Shown piece after piece: positions 46,201 through 55,178 of a stretch of DNA of 64,000 nucleotides (position 1 is its first letter; each line of letters opens with the position of its first letter). The DNA is taken from assembly GCF_005298175.1 (NCBI RefSeq), contig NZ_SZYH01000001.1:868001-932000 (forward strand). Direction: 5' to 3'. The DNA comes from Marinobacter panjinensis (GTDB taxonomy: Bacteria > Pseudomonadota > Gammaproteobacteria > Pseudomonadales > Oleiphilaceae). The notes beneath the pieces are model-generated. The model saw nothing but the letters and a program-made list of their open reading frames with translations, had not been told where the DNA came from and did no database searches. Position numbers and translations under genes: made by a program.

Positions 46201-46898
46201 AACAGCTCTCCCTGCTCCAGCCGCAACACCCGCCCAAGACTTCTGGCCATCTTCATGTCATGGGTAACCAGCACAAAGGCAATTCCGATCTGATCCCGCA
46301 GTGACTCAATGAGGTCACGAATACCCTCACCCGTCTGCTCGTCCAGATTGCCCGTGGGCTCGTCCATCAGCACACACTCAGGCTCATTGACCAGTGCGCG
46401 GGCAATGGCAACCCGTTGACGCTCGCCTCCGGACAATTCACCGGGCTTGTGAGCCAGCCGATGACTCAGGCCGACGCGCTCGAGTATGGCGCTTGCCTTA
46501 ACGGACGACGGCTTTACCCCCAATCCGCCCAGAGCGCAGGGCATCATCACGTTTTCCAGTGCGGAAAACTCGGGAAGCAGATGGTGAAACTGATAGACAA
46601 AACCCAGATGACGGTTACGAAAGCGTGCCCGCCCGGCCTCGTTCATGCGGTGGATATCCTGACCGCATATATCGATGTGACCGGAGGAGGGCTTGTCGAG
46701 CCCTCCGAGGAGGTTCAGCAAGGTTGTTTTCCCGGCGCCACTGCTGCCAACAATGCCGATGGATTCGCCGGCAGACACCCGCAATGAAATGTCCGAGAAG
46801 ATAGTGAGCTTGCCGGGGCCTTCGTTATAGGTGCGGGTGACCTTGTCGCAGTCTATTACCAGCGGTTTTTCGCTGTTGATGGTTACTGAATCACTCAT
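46188..46898 (-). CDS. lolD: lipoprotein-releasing system ATPase LolD
   Basis: LolD powers release of outer-membrane lipoproteins from the inner membrane. The 236-residue ABC protein has Walker A GIVGSSGAGKTTLL (about residues 40-53), the LolD signature FVYQFHHLLPEFSALENVMMP, LSGGERQRVAIARAL, and Walker B VLMDEPTGNLD. The start at ATG 46898 (MSDSVTINSEK) overlaps the permease stop by eight bases. Its 3' end overlaps the convergent DUF2062 gene. Confidence 0.95.
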   Translation of the reverse strand: MSDSVTINSEKPLVIDCDKVTRTYNEGPGKLTIFSDISLRVSAGESIGIVGSSGAGKTTLLNLLGGLDKPSSGHIDICGQDIHRMNEAGRARFRNRHLGFVYQFHHLLPEFSALENVMMPCALGGLGVKPSSVKASAILERVGLSHRLAHKPGELSGGERQRVAIARALVNEPECVLMDEPTGNLDEQTGEGIRDLIESLRDQIGIAFVLVTHDMKMARSLGRVLRLEQGELFQEL

Positions 46899-48132
46899 AA
46901 CGCAATGCCTCCGCCGGATCGACGCGAGATGCACGCCACGCCGGATAAATCGTTGCCAGCAGGCTCAGCGCAAGGCCGGCCCCGCTGATAATCCACACAT
47001 CCTGCCACTGCAGCTGGGAAGGCAGGTAGCTGATGAAGTACACGTCCGCACTGAGGAACTGGTGGCCCATGAAGGCTTCCAGCCAGGCGATGAAACCACT
47101 GATGTTGTAGGCGCCAAGCACGCCGAGAGCCGTGCCCACAATCGTACCTGTGATGCCGATAACGGCGCCCTGGACAATAAAGATACGCATGATACGGCCG
47201 GGAGTGGCGCCCATGGTGCGCAAAATGGCGATGTCAGCCGTTTTGTCGGTCACCACCATGACCAGGGTGGAGACAATGTTGAAGGCCGCCACCGCAACGA
47301 TGAACATCAGCAGCAGGCCAATCATGGTTTTTTCCATGCGGATGGCCTGGAACAGGTTGCCGTGGGTGCGGGTCCAGTCGGAGATATAATGGCGGCCACT
47401 GAGTTCTGTCGCCACTTCCCTGGCCACGTTCGGGGCCTGGAACAGATCGTCCACCAGCAGGCGCACTCCCTCGGCCTTGCCACCGGTGCGCATGAGCTTG
47501 GAGGCGTCATCCATGTGGATCAGGGTGTAGTTGCCATCCAGTTCTGCCCCGACACTGAACACACCCTTGACCGTAAACCGCTTCAGCCGCGGCAACACAC
47601 CGGCGGGCGTCACGGTGGCTTCCGGCAGAACCACGGTAACCTTGTCACCGATTTGCAGCCGGAGCGCAGACGCCATCAGCTTGCCGATGATAATCCCGAA
47701 TTCGCCCGACTTCAGATCATCCAGGCCACCTTCGATCATGTGATTTTCAATGATCGATACACTGCGCTCCTGTTCCGGAAGAATGCCATTGAGCATTACT
47801 CCGCGGACATCGCCTCCACCGGTCACCATGCCCTGCCCCTGGATATAGGGCGCCGCGGCAATGACCGATGGATGCTGCTCTACCTGGCGATCGACATCTT
47901 CCCAGTCCTGAAGCACACCGTTCGCCTGAATGGTGGCATGGGGCACCATGCCCAGAATCCGTTGCTTGAGTTCGCGGTCAAAGCCGTTCATCACCGACAG
48001 AACGATGATCAGCACGGCAACGCCGAGCATCAGGCCGATCATGGAAGTGAGTGATATGAATGAAATAAAGTGGTTACGTCGTTTGGCCGCGGTGTACCGC
48101 AGACCAACATACAGTGATAAGGGTCTGAACAT
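46891..48132 (-). CDS. lipoprotein-releasing system permease (LolC/LolE or LolF type)
   Basis: The 413-residue inner-membrane protein has an N-terminal helix after SLYVGLRYTAAKRRNHFISFISLTSMIGLMLGVAVL, a large periplasmic domain (about residues 50-265), and three C-terminal helices in an FtsX-type domain (MIGLLLMFIVAVAAFNIVSTLVMVV). This is the LolC/E topology. Only one such permease is encoded beside lolD here, so it may act as a homodimer like LolF; a second copy elsewhere in the genome cannot be excluded, hence no gene symbol. Confidence 0.92.
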   Translation of the reverse strand: MFRPLSLYVGLRYTAAKRRNHFISFISLTSMIGLMLGVAVLIIVLSVMNGFDRELKQRILGMVPHATIQANGVLQDWEDVDRQVEQHPSVIAAAPYIQGQGMVTGGGDVRGVMLNGILPEQERSVSIIENHMIEGGLDDLKSGEFGIIIGKLMASALRLQIGDKVTVVLPEATVTPAGVLPRLKRFTVKGVFSVGAELDGNYTLIHMDDASKLMRTGGKAEGVRLLVDDLFQAPNVAREVATELSGRHYISDWTRTHGNLFQAIRMEKTMIGLLLMFIVAVAAFNIVSTLVMVVTDKTADIAILRTMGATPGRIMRIFIVQGAVIGITGTIVGTALGVLGAYNISGFIAWLEAFMGHQFLSADVYFISYLPSQLQWQDVWIISGAGLALSLLATIYPAWRASRVDPAEALRYE

Positions 48133-48246
48133 TGGGAGGAGCCTGTCGCTACCTTCTGGTCTGTCGAAAATCCTGCCCCGATACGGAGCGGCAGGAAGCT
48201 GCTAAACTTTTATCAGGAAACAATAATACCGCGTTATGGAGCCCCG

Positions 48247-48834
48247 ATGCCTGCAACGACACCCGACAATAACCCGGCAGAGATCCCCTCTGATCGCAGG
48301 GACTATTTTCGTATCAGCGATCATATCGGCCTGGAAATCCGCAAGCTCGGCTCCGATGGCGCGAGCAAGGAAAACCCATTTAACGGCAGTCACCTGGAGA
48401 GCCTCCGATCCGAATTCAGACGCCTCGATCAGGATGTCCGGGCACAGTTGGCCACCCTGGCGGAGCGAGACCGCCTGCTGACCTCACTCATCAAGTCGCT
48501 CAATGGGAAGCTGGATACGCTGGCGCGCATTATGGCCTTTGAGCAAAATCCGTTGCAACCTGAAGACTGGCAAGACGTCACACTCAGCGAAGGCGGCCTG
48601 TCATTCCATACCGCAACCAACAGCTTCGTGACAGACGAGATGCTCGCGCTGCGTATGACCCTTCCGCCGGAGCTGTTTCAGCCGGTTGGTATGGCGCGGG
48701 TAATCAGTGTTGAGCCGGACGGAAGCGGAGGCGCCAGGGTTCATACGGAGTTTACCGACATTAAGGATGGTGACCGGCAGCAAATTGCCCGCCATGTGAT
48801 GCGCTGGCAGATTCGGCAACGGCAAAAAGAATAA
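48247..48834 (+). CDS. PilZ-domain protein (possible c-di-GMP receptor)
   Basis: The 195-residue protein has an RRDYFR motif near the N-terminus (about residues 17-22), the RxxxR half of a PilZ c-di-GMP site. A helical middle (LRSEFRRLDQDVRAQLATL, LTSLIKSLNGKLDTLARIM) is followed by a beta segment DVTLSEGGLSFHT. There the usual D/NxSxxG reads TLSEGG, so the second binding motif is non-canonical. The C-terminus is basic. GGAG precedes the ATG. It is divergent from the Lol permease. Binding of c-di-GMP is plausible but weakened by the Thr substitution. Confidence 0.82.
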   Translation: MPATTPDNNPAEIPSDRRDYFRISDHIGLEIRKLGSDGASKENPFNGSHLESLRSEFRRLDQDVRAQLATLAERDRLLTSLIKSLNGKLDTLARIMAFEQNPLQPEDWQDVTLSEGGLSFHTATNSFVTDEMLALRMTLPPELFQPVGMARVISVEPDGSGGARVHTEFTDIKDGDRQQIARHVMRWQIRQRQKE

Positions 48835-48926
48835 ACTGTCCACAAATCACCGAAACCGCGCTGACTTTTGTTAGTCTTTGTCAGATATTACGTTTTATCA
48901 ATGTAACGCCAGGGAGTAAGCCACTG

Positions 48927-49235
48927 ATGAAAAAACGCACAATAAAAGCTGTCTGTGCCGCCACCGCCTTCACCGCACTGGCAATCGGACCTCTGACCAC
49001 GGTTGTTGCCGAAGAAGTCCGTGTTCCGGTGAAGTCACAGGCCGAACGCAGCTCCCAGGCAGACCTGCCCCGCACCGGCATGAGCCAGTCAGGCGTTCGT
49101 GATAGCTGGGGAAATCCCCTGCAAATCACGGGGCCTGTGGGCGACCCACCCATTTCCCAGTGGCACTACAACGATTTTGTCGTGTATTTTGAAGGGGACA
49201 GGGTCATTCATGCGGTGCTTAAGCCCCGACGTTGA
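48927..49235 (+). CDS. small secreted protein with a BamE/DUF2845-like repeat pattern
   Basis: A 102-residue protein with an N-terminal signal peptide (MKKRTIKAVCAATAFTAL to TTVVAEE, about residues 1-30) followed by a compact domain: GMSQSGVRDSWGNP, GPVGDPPISQWHYNDFVV, YFEGDRVIHAVLKPRR. The G-x4-V-x3-WG-x-P and W-Y-x-x-F-x-V-x-F layout resembles small periplasmic BamE/OmlA-like folds, but there is no lipobox cysteine. AGGGAG precedes the ATG. It lies 92 bases after the PilZ gene and 78 bases before aguA. Function unknown. Confidence 0.75.
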   Translation: MKKRTIKAVCAATAFTALAIGPLTTVVAEEVRVPVKSQAERSSQADLPRTGMSQSGVRDSWGNPLQITGPVGDPPISQWHYNDFVVYFEGDRVIHAVLKPRR

Positions 49236-49313
49236 AAAATCGTTCAATTATATCCTGACGCAACCCCTCCTGTTCGTTAGAATGTCGGTTTTTGGATAAA
49301 AGGTGTTCGCAAC

Positions 49314-50366
49314 TTGACTTCCAGACCTGTGATGCCCGCAGAGTGGGCACCCCAAAGTGCCGTAATGCTGACCTGGCCCCATCCGGGAACCGACTGGAGC
49401 GCCAGCCTCGCCGAGGTGGAACCTGTATTCCTGGACATTGCCCGGGCAGTGCTCCGTTTCGAGCATGTCGTTCTCAGCTGTGAACATGTGGTTCGCCTGC
49501 AGGAGCTGGAACGGGAACTCAACGACTATGCGCAGCAGCAGGGGCTGCCTGGGCGAGTTGTTGCGGTACCCGCTCCTGCCAATGACACCTGGGCCCGTGA
49601 CCATGGCCCCATCGCCATTTTCGGCGTGGATGGCCCTGAATTGCTGGATTTTCGCTTCAACGCCTGGGGCAACAAGTTTCCCTGGGAAAAGGACGACGCC
49701 CTCAACCGCCACCTGGCGAATTTCGGCAGTTTTGGCACCACTCAGTTGGTGCCTGTGGAGTTTGTCCTTGAGGGTGGTTCCATCGAATCCGATGGTCAGG
49801 GAACGATACTGACCACCAGCGAATGCCTGCTGACTCCGTCCCGTAATCCGTCGATGGACCGCGCATCCATTGAGCACCTGCTAGGGGAAACCCTGGGAGC
49901 GGAGCGCATTCTGTGGCTCAACCACGGTTACCTGGCCGGCGACGACACCGACAGCCACATCGACACCCTCGCCCGTTTCTGCGCGGCGGATCATATCTGT
50001 TATGTGGCTTGTCCCGATGTCAGCGATGAACACTACAGCGCCCTCGCCGCCATGGAGGAAGACCTGCAACAGTTCCACCAGGCCAACGGCCAGCCTTACA
50101 GGCTCACTCCGCTGCCCTGGCCTGACGAGATCCATGGTGACGACGGTGAACGGCTACCGGCTACCTATGCCAATTTCCTGATCATCAATGGGGCTGTTCT
50201 GGTGCCGGTCTACGGCGTACCCCAGGATGAAGAGGCACTGGCTATCCTGGCCGGTCTCTTCCCCGAGCGGGAGATGATTCCGGTTAACTGTCGCCCGTTG
50301 ATCAGGCAACATGGCAGCCTTCATTGCGTCACCATGCAGATCCCCGCAGGAGTTGTGCAGGCATGA
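49314..50366 (+). CDS. aguA: agmatine deiminase
   Basis: AguA converts agmatine to N-carbamoylputrescine and ammonia. The 350-residue peptidyl-arginine-deiminase-fold enzyme has NDTWARDHGPIAIF (about residues 89-102, with the catalytic Asp), DDTDSHIDTLARF (about 205-217, with the catalytic His) and the nucleophilic Cys in GSLHCVTMQIP near the C-terminus, all typical of agmatine deiminases. The start is TTG at 49314, with AAGGTG upstream; an ATG six codons later is an alternative. Its stop overlaps the aguB start (ATGA), so the two steps are translationally coupled. Confidence 0.93.
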   Translation: MTSRPVMPAEWAPQSAVMLTWPHPGTDWSASLAEVEPVFLDIARAVLRFEHVVLSCEHVVRLQELERELNDYAQQQGLPGRVVAVPAPANDTWARDHGPIAIFGVDGPELLDFRFNAWGNKFPWEKDDALNRHLANFGSFGTTQLVPVEFVLEGGSIESDGQGTILTTSECLLTPSRNPSMDRASIEHLLGETLGAERILWLNHGYLAGDDTDSHIDTLARFCAADHICYVACPDVSDEHYSALAAMEEDLQQFHQANGQPYRLTPLPWPDEIHGDDGERLPATYANFLIINGAVLVPVYGVPQDEEALAILAGLFPEREMIPVNCRPLIRQHGSLHCVTMQIPAGVVQA

Positions 50367-51286
50367 TCCGTCCCACCCCGGCCGGCGCATTGGCCATTGC
50401 CGCTGTTCAGCAAGCGTGCGACGCCAACAAGGACACCAGTCTGGCCAACAGTGAGCGCCTGGTCCGACAGGCCGCGAAAGAGGGCGCGCAACTGGTCGTC
50501 TTGCAGGAGCTGCACGCCACCCTGTACTTCTGCCAGACCGAAGACACCTCAGTGTTTGAACTGGCAGAACCCATACCTGGCCCCACCAGTGACCGGCTGT
50601 CTGCCCTGGCAGCAGAGCTCGGGATTGTCCTGGTAGGCTCCATATTCGAGCGGCGGATGAACGGCGTCTACCACAACACTGCCGTGGTGTTCGAGCGCGA
50701 CGGAAGCATTGCCGGTCTGTACCGCAAGATGCATATTCCGGACGACCCGGGCTTTTACGAAAAGTTCTACTTCACGCCCGGCGACGCCAGCTTTAACGAT
50801 GGCACCAGCGGTTTCACCCCGATCGACACCTCGGTTGGCCGCCTGGGCGTGCTGGTATGCTGGGACCAGTGGTACCCGGAAGCCGCCCGCCTGATGGCCC
50901 TGGCCGGCGCTGAAGTACTGATCTACCCCACCGCCATCGGCTGGGATATCACTGATGACCCCGATGAACAGGCCCGCCAGCTCGAGGCCTGGGTGACCGT
51001 TCAGCGTGGCCATGCGGTGGCCAACAACCTGCCCGTTATCGCCCCCAACCGCATTGGTACCGAGCCAGACCCCTCCGGACAGTCGGACGGCATCCGCTTC
51101 TGGGGCAACAGCTTTATCTGCGGTCCCCAGGGGGAGTTCCTGGCGCGCGCTGACGACCACTCGGAAACCATACTGTCCACGACGATCAACCGCTCACGCA
51201 GTGAATCGATTCGACGCATCTGGCCGTATTTCAGAGACCGACGCATCGATGCCTATGGCGACATTCTCAAGCGGGTAAGGGACTGA
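50363..51286 (+). CDS. aguB: N-carbamoylputrescine amidase
   Basis: AguB hydrolyses N-carbamoylputrescine to putrescine, CO2 and ammonia. The 307-residue nitrilase-superfamily protein carries the Glu-Lys-Cys triad: VVLQELHATLYFCQ (Glu), YRKMHIPDDPGFYEKFYF (Lys) and GVLVCWDQWYPEAAR (Cys). The YFCQTED and GFYEKFYFTPGD segments are characteristic of this subfamily. The ATG at 50363 overlaps the aguA stop. Together the pair feeds putrescine and nitrogen metabolism. No agmatine-sensing regulator lies next to the operon. Confidence 0.94.
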   Translation: MIRPTPAGALAIAAVQQACDANKDTSLANSERLVRQAAKEGAQLVVLQELHATLYFCQTEDTSVFELAEPIPGPTSDRLSALAAELGIVLVGSIFERRMNGVYHNTAVVFERDGSIAGLYRKMHIPDDPGFYEKFYFTPGDASFNDGTSGFTPIDTSVGRLGVLVCWDQWYPEAARLMALAGAEVLIYPTAIGWDITDDPDEQARQLEAWVTVQRGHAVANNLPVIAPNRIGTEPDPSGQSDGIRFWGNSFICGPQGEFLARADDHSETILSTTINRSRSESIRRIWPYFRDRRIDAYGDILKRVRD

Positions 51287-51293
51287 GCACTGC

Positions 51294-52205
51294 ATGAAGA
51301 AACTGACGGATACGGTTATCCGCGAGCTCAACAGTATACTGCTGGGCAAAGATCACCAGGTTCGCCTGTCACTTTGCGGCCTGCTGGCCCGGGGCCACCT
51401 GCTGATTGAAGACATCCCCGGAATGGGCAAAACCACCCTGTCTCACGCCCTGGCCAAAGTCATGGGCCTGAGCTACCAGCGCATCCAGTTCACCAACGAC
51501 CTGCTACCAGCAGACGTGCTCGGCTTCTCCATGTACGACAAGGAAGCCGGTAGCCTGGTGTTCCACCCGGGCCCGATCTTCGCCCAGGTGGTGCTGGCCG
51601 ACGAAATCAACCGTGCCTCCCCCAGAACCCAGAGCGCACTGCTGGAAGCCATGGAAGAACGGCAGGTATCCATTGAAGGTGAAACGCGGCCATTGCCGCA
51701 CCCATTTTTTGTGATTGCCACCCAGAACCCCATTGAGCAGGGCGGTACCTACCCGCTACCGGAATCCCAGCTTGACCGCTTTCTGATGCGCATCCGGCTG
51801 GGCTACCCCGACCCCCGCGCCGAGCGTGAGTTGCTAGAGGGAGAGGACCGTCGGGCAATGACCGATCGCCTGCAGTCCATCCTCTCCGCAGAGAACCTGC
51901 AAACCCTTCAGGACGCCGTCAACCGGGTGACCACCAGCCCCGCGCTGCTGGACTATGTACAACGACTGCTGGATCAGAGCCGCCGCATGCCGGGGCTGCT
52001 CTACGGCCTGTCACCCCGCGCCGGCCTTGGGCTGGTGCGCGCCGCCCGGGCCTGGGCTCTGATGGACGGCCGCCATCACGTATTGCCGGATGACATCCAG
52101 GCCGTATTTCCCGCAGTTGCAGAACACCGCCTGGAACAGGGAGAATCCGGAAAGAGCGCTGAACGAATCAGGCAACTTCTGACCTCCGTATCTGTCATTG
52201 AATAA
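51294..52205 (+). CDS. MoxR-family AAA+ ATPase
   Basis: The 303-residue protein has Walker A EDIPGMGKTTL (about residues 39-49), Walker B VVLADEINRASPRTQSALLEAMEE, sensor 1 FFVIATQNPIEQGGTYPLPE and the C-terminal lid with LSPRAGLGLVRAARAWALM. This is the standard MoxR architecture; such proteins are chaperones that assemble or activate partner complexes, usually with a DUF58/VWA protein encoded next door. Here the next gene is trxB and no VWA partner is present. It starts seven bases after aguB, so it may be read from the aguAB transcript. Confidence 0.92.
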   Translation: MKKLTDTVIRELNSILLGKDHQVRLSLCGLLARGHLLIEDIPGMGKTTLSHALAKVMGLSYQRIQFTNDLLPADVLGFSMYDKEAGSLVFHPGPIFAQVVLADEINRASPRTQSALLEAMEERQVSIEGETRPLPHPFFVIATQNPIEQGGTYPLPESQLDRFLMRIRLGYPDPRAERELLEGEDRRAMTDRLQSILSAENLQTLQDAVNRVTTSPALLDYVQRLLDQSRRMPGLLYGLSPRAGLGLVRAARAWALMDGRHHVLPDDIQAVFPAVAEHRLEQGESGKSAERIRQLLTSVSVIE

Positions 52206-53177
<972 letters not shown>

Positions 53178-53232
53178 GCTGCTGTGAATTCAACAGGAAT
53201 TTGTGAAGGCAGGTAACTCCCAGTTCGAGGGA

Positions 53233-53338
53233 GGCCGGGGGCGCCAACCTTCTGGAACTTTGCGGAGCCAGGGATGGCGGAGCTCAAGCGCCACAGGGAC
53301 GTGCTTGAGCGTGTTCCGGAAGGTTGGTGACCCCGGCC
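53233..53338. repeat. structured intergenic repeat element (long imperfect palindrome)
   Basis: Between trxB and aat, outer arms 53233-53257 and 53313-53338 pair almost completely (GGCCGGGG with CCCCGGCC, CCAACCT with AGGTTGG, and GGAAC with GTTCC). An inner hairpin pairs CTCAAG (53283-53288) with CTTGAG (53304-53309). The inner sequence with GGGATGGCGG, CACAGGGACGTGCTTGAG resembles dispersed intergenic repeats I have seen in Marinobacter and Pseudomonas genomes. Only one copy is in this window. Confidence 0.65.
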
Positions 53339-53375
53339 GACACCACCAACACGCAAATCCGAACTCTGGACCCAG

Positions 53376-54089
53376 ATGACCTCACTACCCTGGCTAGACC
53401 AAGACCACCTCTGGTTCCCCCCCGCCGAACAGGCCCTCGACGACCCCGACGGATTGCTGGCCATCGGCGGCGACCTGTCCACCGAACGCCTCAAGCTGGC
53501 CTACCGCAGCGGCATCTTCCCCTGGTTCAGCGACGACCAGCCCATACTCTGGTGGTCCCCAGACCCCCGCTGCGTCCTCTTCCCGGAGGAAATCCACATC
53601 TCCAGAAGCCTGCGACGAACGCTCAACAGCGGCCACTTCACCATCACCGCAGACCAGGCCTTCCCCCGGATTATCCGCCTTTGCGCCAACACCCGCGCCG
53701 AAGGCACCTGGATCACCCGGGACATGATCGACAGCTACAGCCAGTTGCATAAACAGGGCGTGGCACACTCCATCGAAGCCTGGAACCCGCGGGGAGAACT
53801 GGTGGGCGGCATGTACGGGCTGGCCATTGGCCGCTGCTTTTTTGGCGAGTCCATGTTCTCGCTGGAAACCAACGCCTCAAAAGTGCTGATGGTCCACCTG
53901 GCCAACCAGCTCAGGGTGTGGGGCTACCGCATCATGGACTGCCAGGTGGAAAGCGGCCACCTGATCAGAATGGGCGCCCGCTGTATTCCACGTAGCGAAT
54001 TTTTATCTATACTCAGGACATGCGTCGACACTAGTCCGGAACACGACCACTGGGACTTCCAGTGGCGGTGGCCCGGCCCGGAGGTGTGA
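53376..54089 (+). CDS. aat: leucyl/phenylalanyl-tRNA-protein transferase
   Basis: Aat adds Leu or Phe to N-terminal Arg or Lys, creating a degron for ClpS-ClpAP. The 237-residue protein shows the family signature from WFPPAEQALDDPDGLLAIGGDLSTERL through GIFPWF and ILWWSPDPRC (about residues 45-65). The GNAT-like core includes WITRDMIDSYSQLHKQGVAHSIEAW and GLAIGRCFFGESMFS. It abuts bpt with no gap and lies near clpA and clpS, its functional partners. Confidence 0.96.
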   Translation: MTSLPWLDQDHLWFPPAEQALDDPDGLLAIGGDLSTERLKLAYRSGIFPWFSDDQPILWWSPDPRCVLFPEEIHISRSLRRTLNSGHFTITADQAFPRIIRLCANTRAEGTWITRDMIDSYSQLHKQGVAHSIEAWNPRGELVGGMYGLAIGRCFFGESMFSLETNASKVLMVHLANQLRVWGYRIMDCQVESGHLIRMGARCIPRSEFLSILRTCVDTSPEHDHWDFQWRWPGPEV

Positions 54090-54803
54090 ATGAGCAATCT
54101 CAGGACTCTGGTATTTTTTGCCACGCCGGCCCATGACTGCAGCTACCTGCCGGATCGTGAAGCAACCACCATGTTCGTCGACCCGAGGGCGCAAGTTGAT
54201 AAGCGGTTATACAGCCAGTTGACCGCCTTGGGGTTTCGCCGCAGCGGCTCCCATTATTACCGCCCTCATTGTGAACACTGTAATGCCTGTGTTCCGGTCA
54301 GGTTGAAAGTGGATCAGTTCCAGCCGGACCGCGGCCAGCGCAGAGTAATGAAGAAAAATGCCGACCTTGACTGTAGAATGGTCCGGGCAACCTTCTCCGA
54401 GCGATACTACAGCCTGTATGCCCACTATATTGAACAACGCCACGCGGACGGAGACATGTACCCGCCGTCCCGGGAGCAGTTCCTGTCCTTCCTGGTGGAA
54501 GGGGCTACCGACTCCTGGTTTATTGAAATCATGGATGATGGAAAGCTGGTCGGTCTGGCAGCCGTAGATATGCTCGATGAGGGCCTATCGGCCATTTACA
54601 CCGTGTTTGACCCCGCCTACGAACACCGCAGCCTGGGTACCTTTGCAGTACTCTGGCAGGTAGAAGAGGCGAAACGGTTGGGGCTTCCCCACCTGTATCT
54701 GGGTTACTGGATTGAAGAGTGTCGGAAAATGAACTACAAGACCCGTTTCCAGCCCATCGAAGCCCTGCGAGACGGTCAGTGGCACACGATGGACGTTAAC
54801 TGA
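54090..54803 (+). CDS. bpt: aspartate/glutamate leucyltransferase (Bpt)
   Basis: Bpt transfers Leu from Leu-tRNA to N-terminal Asp or Glu, feeding the same N-degron pathway as Aat. The 237-residue protein has the N-terminal ATE segment (TPAHDCSYLPDREATTMFVDP), the Cys pair region YRPHCEHCNACVPVRL (about residues 52-67), and the ATE C-terminal domain (YTVFDPAYEHRSLGTFAVLWQ, LYLGYWIEECRKMNYK). The ATG follows the aat stop directly, so the two are coupled. infA is 78 bases downstream. Confidence 0.95.
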   Translation: MSNLRTLVFFATPAHDCSYLPDREATTMFVDPRAQVDKRLYSQLTALGFRRSGSHYYRPHCEHCNACVPVRLKVDQFQPDRGQRRVMKKNADLDCRMVRATFSERYYSLYAHYIEQRHADGDMYPPSREQFLSFLVEGATDSWFIEIMDDGKLVGLAAVDMLDEGLSAIYTVFDPAYEHRSLGTFAVLWQVEEAKRLGLPHLYLGYWIEECRKMNYKTRFQPIEALRDGQWHTMDVN

Positions 54804-54881
54804 TTTTGCCAAATGGCGATAAATCAGGCAGAATTGCGCAATTTACAATCACAGCAAGCCAATTTACGAGGTTTTTACTGA

Positions 54882-55100
54882 ATGGCAAAGTCAGATGCTA
54901 TTGAAATGGAAGGCGTTATTGTTGACACCCTTCCGAACACCATGTTCCGCGTTGAACTAGAAAACGGCCATGTTGTTACCGCTCACATCTCCGGCAAGAT
55001 GCGCAAGAACTATATCCGCATCCTGACAGGCGACAAGGTGAAGGTGGAACTGACACCTTACGATCTGAGCAAGGGACGCATCGTTTACCGCGCCCGCTAA
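54882..55100 (+). CDS. infA: translation initiation factor IF-1
   Basis: IF-1 binds the ribosomal A site during initiation. The 72-residue S1/OB-fold protein ([20 protein letters not shown]; ending [11 protein letters not shown]) is the standard length and sequence type for proteobacteria. It lies downstream of aat-bpt and convergent with clpA, as in E. coli and Pseudomonas. A strong terminator follows 20 bases after the stop. Confidence 0.98.
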   Translation: MAKSDAIEMEGVIVDTLPNTMFRVELENGHVVTAHISGKMRKNYIRILTGDKVKVELTPYDLSKGRIVYRAR

Positions 55101-55120
55101 TAGCCTTATGACAAATAAAC

Positions 55121-55149
55121 AGCCCCGGTGCTACCACCGGGGCTTTTTT
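55121..55149 (+). terminator. intrinsic terminator after infA
   Basis: A perfect 10-bp GC-rich stem (55121-55130 with 55135-55144), a four-base CTAC loop and six T residues. It may also work, less well, for the convergent clpA transcript. Confidence 0.92.
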
Positions 55150-55178
55150 GTCGCATAGCCTGTTCCGCTTCGGCCTTC

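Noticed and set aside
46831..48054. A 407-codon plus-strand frame over the Lol permease gene
   Set aside because: Antisense to a conserved membrane protein; His/Gly/Asp-rich translation without any motif.
53324..53752. A 142-codon frame starting just before aat
   Set aside because: It overlaps aat in another frame, is almost entirely Pro/Arg/His and starts inside the structured repeat.
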